A DNA stretch of 64,000 nucleotides from contig JAWUVI010000017.1 of assembly GCA_034112445.1 (NCBI GenBank), forward strand, positions 67,252 through 131,251. Direction: 5' to 3'. Shown here in pieces: positions 36,440 through 44,600 of the stretch. Position numbers and translations under genes: made by a program. Each line of letters starts with the position of its first letter. The first letter of the stretch is position 1. The notes under the pieces were generated by a model. It saw nothing but the letters and a program-made list of their open reading frames with translations, was not told the DNA's origin and made no database searches. The stretch is from Pelagadaptatus sp034112445 (GTDB taxonomy: Bacteria > Pseudomonadota > Gammaproteobacteria > Pseudomonadales > Cellvibrionaceae).

Positions 36440-37129
36440 TTGAACATTTCATACGCCGTGCGTCTCATCGTTATTTGTGCCTGTCTCTGGAGTACACTTG
36501 CTTCAGCTGATAAACCTCAATACCCTATAAAAGCAGTAATTCCTGACAGTATCACTCGTCTGTTTCCCGAGAAAGCCGAATCGATAAAAAGCGTTCTAGC
36601 GACTACGGATTTTGAATTTGAATATACGGTACGCCCTGATCTAAGAAGCGGATACGACTTCAGTAAAAATAACGTAGATCTTATTGTTTACGCCAATAAA
36701 ACAGAACCATCTAATTTTAATCCCATTAAAATACTTCCCCCCGTGGATACTCTCAACCTATGGTGGTGGACTGCAAATCCCGAACTCTGCAAACTGAGTA
36801 AAGCCGAGCGCTTTCAAATGACCGTTGTCGGAATACAGGGGTTAAAATTTTACGAAGAAATGATCTTTCCACACTTTAAACATCACGTTGGAATTCCAAA
36901 GGTGGGTAACTTAGTCAAACTATTACTTCGTGACCGCGCCCAATTTACAATCGGCTCAAAACCTGGCATTCAGCTTCTCGATGATATCGATCAAATAACG
37001 CAGTGTGAAGACGATGAACCTTTTCTAACGATAAATTTCTACACTCATATTCATCCCGACTATGCACACACAGTTCCAGCGATAGAAGCGGCCTATCAAA
37101 AAGCGTTTGGCAATCTAGAACCACGGTAA
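36440..37129 (+). CDS. exported protein resembling a periplasmic solute-binding protein
   Basis: 229 residues with a signal peptide (about 1-23, ending LASA). The remainder resembles short extracellular solute-binding proteins of the amino-acid (SBP_bac_3) type, e.g. GYDFSKNNVDLIVYANKT and FTIGSKPGIQLLDDID, with Cys at about 117 and 195. The start is the TTG at 36440 with AGGAAA upstream. No transporter genes adjoin it, so a sensory or orphan role is possible. Confidence 0.6.
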   Translation: MNISYAVRLIVICACLWSTLASADKPQYPIKAVIPDSITRLFPEKAESIKSVLATTDFEFEYTVRPDLRSGYDFSKNNVDLIVYANKTEPSNFNPIKILPPVDTLNLWWWTANPELCKLSKAERFQMTVVGIQGLKFYEEMIFPHFKHHVGIPKVGNLVKLLLRDRAQFTIGSKPGIQLLDDIDQITQCEDDEPFLTINFYTHIHPDYAHTVPAIEAAYQKAFGNLEPR

Positions 37130-37192
37130 AAATGGTTGTTGAAGCCGATTGACAACCCATAAACAGATCACTAATATTCGCGCCTCGATCTT

Positions 37193-37279
37193 GCCCAGAT
37201 GGTGAAATTGGTAGACACGCCAGCTTCAGGTGCTGGTGGCCGCAAGGCCGTGGAGGTTCAAGTCCTCTTCTGGGCACCA
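37193..37279 (+). tRNA. tRNA-Leu (CAG)
   Basis: 87 nt including CCA. Acceptor GCCCAGA pairs with TCTGGGC; anticodon arm CCAGC/GCTGG with loop TTCAGGT, anticodon CAG at 37227-37229; long variable arm GTGGCCGCAAGGCCGT; T arm GGAGG TTCAAGT CCTCT-type. CCA is encoded. Its 3' end is duplicated at 39492-39514, and the usual terminator lies after that copy. Confidence 0.97.
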
Positions 37280-37280
37280 T
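37258..37280 (+). repeat. attL: 3' end of tRNA-Leu, 23-bp direct repeat
   Basis: The 23 bases from the T loop through CCA plus one base are repeated exactly at 39492-39514. They include TCCTCTTCTGGGCACCAT. This is the attachment-site copy that keeps the tRNA intact. Confidence 0.9.
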
Positions 37281-37451
37281 TATTAAATCCAGCAACATCC
37301 GAAAACGTCTAAAAACACTATAAAAACAGGCTTTTTTTGTAAACACTGCATCCGATGTCGTGTTGTAACATTTTGCTAAATCCGCACTTTATTGTAACAT
37401 CAGATGTAACATTAGGATTCCAACCCAATCTGAAGTTTCGTGAGTGTTACA

Positions 37452-37937
37452 ATGCCAAAAACGACCAGACAACTCACCAGTACCGAAATAAAACTGGCTA
37501 AGCCTAAAAACAAAGAATATAACCATCGCTGATGGTAAAGGCCTGTACCTTCGCGTTAAGCCCAACAGCTCCAAACTTTGGCTGTTCAATTTCACTCGGC
37601 CCGTCATTAAAAAAAGAGCCAACCTTGGTCTGGGAAACTATCCCGATCTATCATTAGCTGATGCCAGAGAGAAAGCTCAAGAATTTCGAACCGTCTTAGC
37701 GAAGGGTTTAGACCCGCAGAATATAGGCAGGAGCAGGAGCTCAAAGCCAACGAAGCCTATGCCAGCACTTTTCGGGTAGTAGCCGATAGGTGGCTCAAAC
37801 TCAAACAACCTAATGTTTCCGAAACATACTATAAAAAAATCGATGACCGACTAAATAAATTCGTCTTTCCCTGGCTGGGCAATATTCCAATCCATCAATT
37901 CATACAGTTCGACATCGTTACTATCCACGGTGATTAA
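37452..37937 (+). pseudogene. P4-type tyrosine integrase, frameshifted and truncated
   Basis: Three reading frames give one continuous DUF4102-type integrase N-terminus: MPKTTRQLTSTEIKLAKPK (from 37452), then IADGKGLYLRVKPNSSKLW through VLAKGLDPQN after a one-base insertion near 37524, then RQEQELKANEAYASTFRVV through FVFPWLGNIP after a one-base loss near 37720. The catalytic domain with the R, H, R and Y residues is missing; similarity fades by about 37895 and the frame stops at 37937, inside the antisense fic gene. Inactive. Confidence 0.88.
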
Positions 37938-39002
37938 CTGAATCAACTTAGGATGAATAAACAATCTCTCCCTTCCCACCTGCTGCTCGACTAACACTCC
38001 AATACTTACCAGTTTTTTCAGATATTCAGAGGCCGTCTGACGCTTGGCAATGTTAGCCTCTATCAGGTTACTTATGCGGCAGTACGGCTGTTCAAAAATC
38101 GTATCAATTAGTTCACGGCTATATATTTTGGGTAACTGCTCCCGCACATAATCGGCAGTGTGATCTGCCAGCTTACGAATGCTAATAATTTTCTGTGTTG
38201 TCCATTGCGCTGTGCTTTCTACCGCTTGCAGCATATAGAGCAGCCATGGTTCCCATGCCTGCTCGCGAGTCACTTTGAGTAGATTGCTATAGTACTGGCT
38301 CTTGTTGGCGATGATGTAACGGCTTAAATACAAAATCGGCAGGTTAAGCAATTCTTCCTGCACTAGGTACAGGATATTCAAAACCCTCCCGGTGCGACCA
38401 TTACCATCTGTGAAGGGATGAATTGCCTCAAACTGGTAGTGCATCACCCCCATACGTATGAGAGGGTCTAGCTCTGGGTGCTCATAAAGCAGTTTTTCCC
38501 AGTTACTTAACAGGTCACGAAGCACTTTTTCACCTTCAGGAGGTGTATAAATGATCTCGCCAGTTTTATCGTTCGCCAAGGTTGTGCCAGGAACTTTGCG
38601 CACGCTCATATCGACACCCTTGATCTGGCTGCAGATGGATTCGGCCATATTAGTATTGATGGGGCGCTTTGATAACGCCTGCCAGCCTTCGTACAAGGCT
38701 CTGCGATAACGCAAGGCCTCCTTAGTCGCTAAATCTGCGTGGGCATCATCGCTATCGGCAAATTGAAAAAGCTTATCTGTGGTTGTAACGATATTCTCTA
38801 TTTCAGAGCTATCTTTGGCCTCTAATAATGGCAAGGTGTTGATCAACATCGCCTGATTGGGAATTAATTCAGCTGCTTGCTTAAGCTCTGCCAATGCGGC
38901 TCTGGCTTCAATGCAGCGTTTCAAAACGGCTTTGGTTTCCAGTTCGACCTCAGGTGGTAAAAGAGGCAGGTCGTTATATGGTTTTTCAGGGTTCCAGTTC
39001 AT
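37851..39002 (-). CDS. Fic-domain protein AMP-transferase with inhibitory motif
   Basis: 383 residues. A Fic_N region is followed by the catalytic motif HPFTDGNGRTGR (His195), then a C-terminal winged-helix-like part. An inhibitory motif of the (S/T)xxxE(G/N) type, SSEIEN at residues 65-70, lies before the Fic core, so it is a class II self-inhibited enzyme like Shewanella SoFic and needs no separate antitoxin. It would move AMP from ATP to a protein hydroxyl; the target is unknown. ATG at 39002. Its last 13 or so codons lie antisense to integrase-derived sequence. Confidence 0.93.
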   Translation of the reverse strand: MNWNPEKPYNDLPLLPPEVELETKAVLKRCIEARAALAELKQAAELIPNQAMLINTLPLLEAKDSSEIENIVTTTDKLFQFADSDDAHADLATKEALRYRRALYEGWQALSKRPINTNMAESICSQIKGVDMSVRKVPGTTLANDKTGEIIYTPPEGEKVLRDLLSNWEKLLYEHPELDPLIRMGVMHYQFEAIHPFTDGNGRTGRVLNILYLVQEELLNLPILYLSRYIIANKSQYYSNLLKVTREQAWEPWLLYMLQAVESTAQWTTQKIISIRKLADHTADYVREQLPKIYSRELIDTIFEQPYCRISNLIEANIAKRQTASEYLKKLVSIGVLVEQQVGRERLFIHPKLIQLITVDSNDVELYELMDWNIAQPGKDEFI

Positions 39003-39023
39003 ATGTTTGTAAATTATAGTTTT

Positions 39024-39080
39024 ATCGACACGTCGGCAGCTTATGTCGATGGCATCGACACGTCAACCCATTATGTCGAT
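39024..39080. promoter_or_regulatory. two tandem inverted repeats upstream of fic
   Basis: Two 27-bp units at 39024-39050 and 39054-39080, 30 bp apart, each an inverted repeat with arms ATCGACA and TGTCGAT and both containing ATCGACACGTC. They lie 22-78 bp upstream of the fic ATG, where a promoter would be, so they are probably operators for a dimeric regulator. No regulator gene is in the element; the winged-helix-like C-terminus of Fic itself is a candidate. Confidence 0.75.
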
Positions 39081-39149
39081 ATAAGTTAAAAATGTAGCCA
39101 TATATGTGCTGTGGAAGGGGTTTTTGGTAAAACATGGATATTTTTTATG

Positions 39150-39186
39150 ATTTTCTAACCCTATTTTTGCATTATGGTTAGAAAAT
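39150..39186. repeat. 11-bp perfect inverted repeat
   Basis: ATTTTCTAACC at 39150-39160 and its exact complement GGTTAGAAAAT at 39176-39186, separated by 15 bases. It lies in the non-coding right part of the element (39081-39491). Confidence 0.7.
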
Positions 39187-39491
39187 ACAGTTCGTAGATG
39201 TCTGTTATCCGTCTAATTGACTGCTACTCTAGCGTCCAATTGCTTGTTTCAAGCATCGTATCATTGAGAAGCTGGGCGCTAACTTCTCAAAAATGACAAT
39301 TTTTGATCAAGACAAAAACAGTGCTTTCCTATTTTATGAAATTTCAGTGGTGAATTATTGAGCTGTTGAGAGGCGCAGAGGAATAGGATTCGCATGGCTA
39401 AATGGTTAGATTTTGATGTAACACTTGAGGTAACATTGTTATTTTTTAATATTAAATAAACATAGTAAAAACAAATAGTTATGAATTTAAA

Positions 39492-39514
39492 TCAAGTCCT
39501 CTTCTGGGCACCAT
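39492..39514 (+). repeat. attR: distal 23-bp copy of the tRNA-Leu 3' end
   Basis: Exact copy of 37258-37280. It marks the right end of the integrated element; the sequence after it (39515 onward) carries the terminator that originally followed the tRNA. Confidence 0.9.
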
Positions 39515-39530
39515 ATGAAAATATAAAGAA

Positions 39531-39554
39531 GCCTGCATTGTTGCGGGCTTTTTT
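39531..39554 (+). terminator. Rho-independent terminator, original tRNA-Leu terminator
   Basis: GCCTGCA (39531-39537), loop TTGT, TGCGGGC (39542-39548), then six T. It lies 17 bp after the attR copy, where the terminator of the uninterrupted tRNA gene would be. Confidence 0.88.
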
Positions 39555-39596
39555 GTGGCTGTTGTTTTATGTTGTCTATGCTGTTTTATGATTAAC

Positions 39597-39630
39597 AATG
39601 AATTCAAAAAAACAATGAATTCAAAAAAAC
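39597..39630. repeat. 17-bp tandem duplication
   Basis: AATGAATTCAAAAAAAC occurs twice in tandem (39597-39613, 39614-39630) and a third, diverged copy (AATGAATGTAAATCAAG) starts at 39631 and includes the start codon of the truncated gene. Confidence 0.75.
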
Positions 39631-39631
39631 A

Positions 39632-39751
39632 ATGAATGTAAATCAAGTGGTAGAAGAGTTATACGCTCTAGCCAATCCCGAAAAAATCAAACTCAAAAAG
39701 AAAAAATTTGGTATCTTCGTGCCGACTAGTGATACGGTTAAGAGCCTTTAA
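39632..39751 (+). pseudogene. truncated N-terminus, possibly of a DNA alkylation repair (AlkD-like) protein
   Basis: 39 codons: a start MNVNQVVEELYALANPEKIK, then a Lys-rich turn ending KKKKFGI, followed by a short unrelated tail and stop. The opening and the KKFGI segment resemble HEAT-like DNA alkylation repair proteins from memory; the remaining several hundred codons are missing. Family assignment is tentative; truncation is clear if the assignment is right. Confidence 0.4.
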
Positions 39752-39816
39752 GTACCGATAAATAATCCTTAAGTGAAAAAGCATGATATTCACACCAACC
39801 AAAATAAGACCACTTT

Positions 39817-40938
39817 ATGCAATGGCTTAACCATATCTGTGAAGTCGATTCAGCCCAATGGAATAATACTTTTCCGTTTCTTCAAAAAGAGTTTTTATCA
39901 GCACTCCAAGACAATGGATCTATTGGTGGTGAGTCAGGTTGGCAGCCCCATTACCTACAACTTAAATCGCCTAGTCTGGTGCTGCCCACGTTTATTAAAA
40001 GGCATTCATTTGGAGAATATGTTTTCGACTGGAGTTGGGCTGAAGCCTATCAGAAACACGGATTAAATTATTATCCAAAGCTCATTGTTGCGGCTCCTTT
40101 AACCCCGGTCCCTAGTCCCAAAATTATTGGTTGTGAGACACGCATCAACGGTCAAGAAATCAGCGATGCGTTACAAGGCCATTGCCGCGAACAGGGATTG
40201 TCAGGCGTGCATTATCTTTTTTGCAACAATGAAGAAAAGCTCTTACTGCAAGAGCATAATTGGCATTTAAGAAAGTCGGTACAGTTTCATTGGCACAACA
40301 ATCAATACACGAGCTTCGAACATTTTTTAAGTACCTTTAAATCACGTAAACGAAAAGCCATTTTAAAAGAACGCTTAAAAATTCAACAAGCCAATATCGA
40401 AATCACTAAATTGAATGGCCAGATTGTAAGCGAAGCCGACTGGCACTTTTTTTATTATTGCTACCAATCTACATATGCCAAACGGGGTAGGGAAGGTTAT
40501 ATCAACCTTGACGCTTTTAAGATGATGGCGGCCAGTATGGGGGATCAAATGGTGTTGATAAAAGCCAGCCATAACGATCAACCCTTAGCTTGTGCCCTGT
40601 ATTTTAAAGACCATGAGAATTTGTATGGCCGTTACTGGGGTTGCGCTCAAGAATTTCCCGGATTGCACTTTGAATTGTGTTATTACCAAGGTATAGAGTA
40701 TTGCATTGAACATGGGCTTAAGCACTTTAACCCGGGTACTCAAGGTGAGCATAAAATCAGTCGCGGCTTTGAACCCAGCTTTTGTTATTCATTACACCAT
40801 CTAACGCATCAGGGCTTTCATGAGGCGGTGGGAGATTTTGTGAGACAGGAGTCAAATCAGCTGGATCACTATCAAAGGCAGTGTTATGAACAATTGCCTT
40901 TTAATCAAAACCACATGCCTGAGTTAAGACTTGATTAA
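39817..40938 (+). CDS. GNAT/FemAB-like acyltransferase (DUF482, peptidogalycan family)
   Basis: 373 residues. Matches the DUF482 family: YVFDWSWAEAYQKHGLNYYPKL, FHWHNNQYTSFEHFLSTFKSRKRKAI, YAKRGREGYINLDAF and FNPGTQGEHKISRGFEP. It belongs to the GNAT superfamily and is proposed to transfer an aminoacyl/acyl group; the substrate is unknown. No signal peptide. The ATG start is supported by conserved sequence, not by a strong ribosome binding site. Confidence 0.88.
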   Translation: MQWLNHICEVDSAQWNNTFPFLQKEFLSALQDNGSIGGESGWQPHYLQLKSPSLVLPTFIKRHSFGEYVFDWSWAEAYQKHGLNYYPKLIVAAPLTPVPSPKIIGCETRINGQEISDALQGHCREQGLSGVHYLFCNNEEKLLLQEHNWHLRKSVQFHWHNNQYTSFEHFLSTFKSRKRKAILKERLKIQQANIEITKLNGQIVSEADWHFFYYCYQSTYAKRGREGYINLDAFKMMAASMGDQMVLIKASHNDQPLACALYFKDHENLYGRYWGCAQEFPGLHFELCYYQGIEYCIEHGLKHFNPGTQGEHKISRGFEPSFCYSLHHLTHQGFHEAVGDFVRQESNQLDHYQRQCYEQLPFNQNHMPELRLD

Positions 40939-41120
40939 GGTTTAATTTTTTTACTGACTCTGTGGCCATCTAGCTTCCATTGAAAGAAGACGTTCCTCAA
41001 AGGCATAGAGGCTAATATTTATATCAGAGTAATTACTGTAAAGTTAAATAGCTCTGAGGTCTCAGCGTTTTTATGTTGAGATCATATTGAGACAGATCTC
41101 TAGTATTGGACTCAGCCACG

Positions 41121-41375
41121 ATGATAAAAATCACACCAGAAGACTACTCGATTTTAGAAGTCGCGATTAAGCGTACAATAGCTCGAACCGGACTCAGTTT
41201 AGATAATTACACGTCACTTGGTTTAACCGCGAAGCAGTACCGCTGGGACTTATTAGAAAAAACAGGGCTCAAAATAGGTGACGGAATAAAGGTTAACGGT
41301 GATGTGAATATTTATGCCTATGCTAATAAAACCCATTTAGATACCGCTCTACGTCGAATCACTAAGACTAAGTAG
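41121..41375 (+). CDS. small hypothetical protein
   Basis: 84 residues from the ATG at 41121 (a TTG at 41106 is in frame). No family recognised. It has a helical first half (PEDYSILEVAIKRTIART), a polar middle and a C-terminal HLDTALRRITKTK. No strong ribosome binding site; real coding status is likely but not certain. Confidence 0.5.
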   Translation: MIKITPEDYSILEVAIKRTIARTGLSLDNYTSLGLTAKQYRWDLLEKTGLKIGDGIKVNGDVNIYAYANKTHLDTALRRITKTK

Positions 41376-41455
41376 ATTTAGTTGTGATTTCCTCCGAGCG
41401 TTAGTCGACGCTATGCACGCTCGTTGTATCAACTAGTGCGGCAATTTTAGTTTTC

Positions 41456-41476
41456 ATACCAATATCTCATTGGTAT
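41456..41476. repeat. 8-bp inverted repeat in the gap before the hybrid kinase
   Basis: ATACCAAT (41456-41463), loop ATCTC, ATTGGTAT (41469-41476), in the 271-bp gap 41376-41646. It may be an operator or a hairpin; nothing else stands out in the gap. Confidence 0.5.
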
Positions 41477-41646
41477 CTACGCCCTACCTACTAAAGATTT
41501 ACTGCTATATTTATTTGACATCCTTTTAGCCGTTTAAAACAGTATGAAATACGACTTTTCAAACATTTATAGTCTTGTGATTGGGCTGCCTGTTATCAAT
41601 AAGTTTGCCGCCGACGTGACTCTCAATAATATTTCATCTGAATATT

Positions 41647-44600
41647 ATGAGTAACACCACAGCCTCTTCTCGTAAAGGGTCTTTGCGTAACCAGCTGGTT
41701 GCTTGGCTGCTGTTAACCTCGTTAGTGCCACTTCTTATAGTCTCTGTACTTAGTTATCAATTGGCTAGCGATAGCTTGCACAAACTCGCATTAGAAAAAA
41801 TCGAAACAACGGCAGTTGATTATGTGGCTTTTATTGAAAATTGGTTTGACTATCGCATTATGGATGTTGAGCGAATGTCGAAGAGTCCAGTATCTTCGAT
41901 GCTATTAACCTCACTTAACGAAGGTGTAAGTGATAGCGGTCTGCCAATAGCGAATTATGTTAAGAGTGTTGATTGGGAGTATCGAGCAGGATATTTGCGC
42001 GATTTTTTTTCAAATCAAATGTCTTCTTACGATTTTATCTATGATCTATTCTTGATCGATGAACACGGTGAAATACTGTTTACCTTGGCTAAAGAGTCGG
42101 ACTTAGGGACCAACCTTTATAAGGGCGAATATGCAAACACCTTATTTGCTAAAACCGCTCGTCATTCATTTATATCAGAAAAAACCGCATTCTCTGACTT
42201 TGAATTTTATGCGGCATCCAATGACCTGCTAAGTGCATTCTTTTGCACTCCGATATTCTCCGACACAGGAGAAAAAATTGGCGTTTTCGCTATGCAGGTC
42301 CGGTTAGACAGAGTTCAAAGTTATTTGCAAAAAAACCAGTCAAAAAGTGAGTCCCACTATGTGGTTGGGACGGACGGTTTGATGCGCACAGCGGTAAATA
42401 ATGAACAGGACGACGTACTTGTAAAGCAGATTAGTACGCCAATATTTCATGAATGGTTGTCGTCGAATAAGGGGCTAAAACAGTCGGACGATTTTAATGG
42501 TGAAACCAAAGTTGGGTATTTAGGACCTGATGGGTATTCTGTTATTGGAATATCCAAACCAATTACCGTAGCCGATGTTGAGTGGTTATTGGTAAACGAA
42601 ATTGATGAAAGTGCGGTGCTGGCCCCAGCAAAACAGCTGGCATTTACCGTTGCTGTCATTTTTTTATTGATCAGCGGCTTGATTGTTTTTTTTGCTTTTC
42701 GCTTGTCATACCGACTGACGCAGCCCTTGTCTCAATTAGCCGATGCTAGCCGAGCCGTGGCACAGGGTAAGCAAAACCAGCAAGTAACAGTAAAGGCCAA
42801 TAATGAAGTTGGCCATTTGGCAGATACGTTTAATGACATGTTACTAGCTCGGCAAAAATTTGAGCAAATACTTAAAGATAATCACGCGCAGTTAGAGTTG
42901 GTTATTCGTGGGGCAGCGATAGGAACTTGGGACTGGAATATCATCACTAATGGCATTGTTTTTAATGAGCGCTGGGCAGAAATGCTCGGTTATACGTTAG
43001 AGAGCTTGTCGCCAGTGTCGCTTGATACCTGGAATCGTCTTTCACATCCTGAAGATTTAATGGCGTCTGATACTCAGCTTGAAGAATATTTAAGTGGTAA
43101 ACGACAAAACTACGAAGCTGAAGTTCGTATGAAACACCGTTTGGGTCATTGGGTGTGGATTCTGGATGCGGGGAAAGTAGTAGAGCGCGATGCCAATGGT
43201 AAACCTACCCGGATGATTGGTACTCATTTAGATATTACCGAGCGTAAGCAGACGGAGCTCGATCTGTTAACGGCTAAAGAACAAGCTGAAGCGGGAGCGA
43301 AATCGAAAAGTGAATTTCTGGCCAGTATGAGCCATGAAATTCGTACGCCCATGAACGGCATATTAGGCATGTTGGGTTTATTGTCTCGAGGCCGTTTAGA
43401 TTCGACCCAAGAGCATCAGGTACGTTTGGCGACAACCAGCGCACAATCCTTACTGACACTAATTAATGACATACTCGATTTTTCTAAAATCGAAGCCGGT
43501 AAGTTAGACATTGAGGTTATTGATTTTGACCTGGTTGAAATGCTGGGTGACTTTGCCGAATTTGAAGCGCAAAAAGCTCAGGAAAAAGGCGTCGAGTTTA
43601 TTCTGGATTTAACCGGCATTAATCAGTCGATGGCACGGGGAGATCCTGGCCGAGTAAGACAAATTCTATCTAATTTAACCGGTAATGCGATTAAATTCAC
43701 TCAGGCTGGTGAGGTGATAATCCGTGCCAGAGTCCAAGATGCAGGTACCGGTTTGCTGTTTTCGTGTGACATTCAAGATACCGGTATTGGCATCGCGGTC
43801 GAAAAACAAAAACGTGTTTTTGACTCGTTTGATCAGGTCGATGCTTCAACGACTCGAAAATATGGTGGGACTGGTCTTGGTTTGGCCATCGCTAAGCAAT
43901 TGTGTGAGTTAATGGACGGCGAACTAACCGTAACAAGCGAGGAGGGAGTAGGATCTTGTTTCAGTTTTACCCTTCGTTTACAAAAGAGCGCCCAGTCTAA
44001 ACTGGTTATTCCGAAAACGGATATTGCCGGAGTTCCTTTTTTGGTTGTTGATGACAATGCAATGCATCAGTCAGTCTTATCTCACCAATTGGAAAGTTGG
44101 GGTGCTGAAGTCGTCGTAGCTGGTTCAGGTGCTCAGGCAATGGATGTTTTGGCTCAGCGCCAACAATCAAACAAACCAGCTTTTAAAGCCGCGTTTATAG
44201 ATATGGAAATGCCGATTATGGACGGTGAAAGCCTAGGCAGGTCCATAAGGAAAGACGAGCAGCATTCGTGCATGGCTTTGATTCTGATGACATCTATAGC
44301 TAAGCGGGTTGATTTACAGAAACTGCTGACTATCGGTTTTAATACCTGTTTTCCAAAACCTGCCACCTTATCTGATTTATCAGGCGCTCTTGAGCTTGTT
44401 ATGCAGTCTCAAAATAAGACTGCAGCTATCGAAAATGTATCTACTCCAGAGTCAACAGCGTTTCAGGTTAACCTCTATGAGTGGCCGACTGATACTCGGG
44501 TCTTGGTGGTGGAAGATAATTACATCAATCAAGTGGTAGTACAGGGTGTATTTGAAGATTTTGGTTTGCAATGTGACTTAGCCAGCAACGGGCTTGAGGC

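Larger units (their letters stand above)
37281..39514. mobile_element. decayed integrative element in tRNA-Leu carrying a fic gene
   Basis: About 2.2 kb bounded by the 23-bp tRNA repeats. It holds a broken P4-type integrase directly after the tRNA (37452-37937), an intact fic gene in the opposite direction, operator-like repeats, and GTAACA-type motifs near both ends (37365, 37394, 37403; 39415-39435). No other mobility gene is visible, so it cannot move by itself. The 3' edge (39081-39491) has no credible gene; only a 22-codon frame at 39394-39459 with an AGAGGA upstream was seen. Confidence 0.88.

Noticed and set aside
36945..37346. A 133-codon minus-strand frame across tRNA-Leu
   Set aside because: It is antisense to the exported protein gene and to the tRNA; its middle is just the translated tRNA complement.
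37389..37622. A 77-codon minus-strand frame
   Set aside because: It lies antisense to the integrase remnant, has no domain, and the plus-strand frames show clear integrase similarity.
39394..39459. A 22-codon frame with AGAGGA upstream in the right part of the element
   Set aside because: Too short and it contains the GTAACA motifs; no independent support for coding.
37281..39514. An antitoxin gene for fic, making a toxin-antitoxin pair
   Set aside because: No small gene adjoins fic, and the inhibitory SSEIEN motif is inside the Fic protein.
39773..40066. A 97-codon plus-strand frame overlapping the start of the GNAT-like gene
   Set aside because: Out of frame with the DUF482 protein, which has strong family motifs; no similarity of its own.
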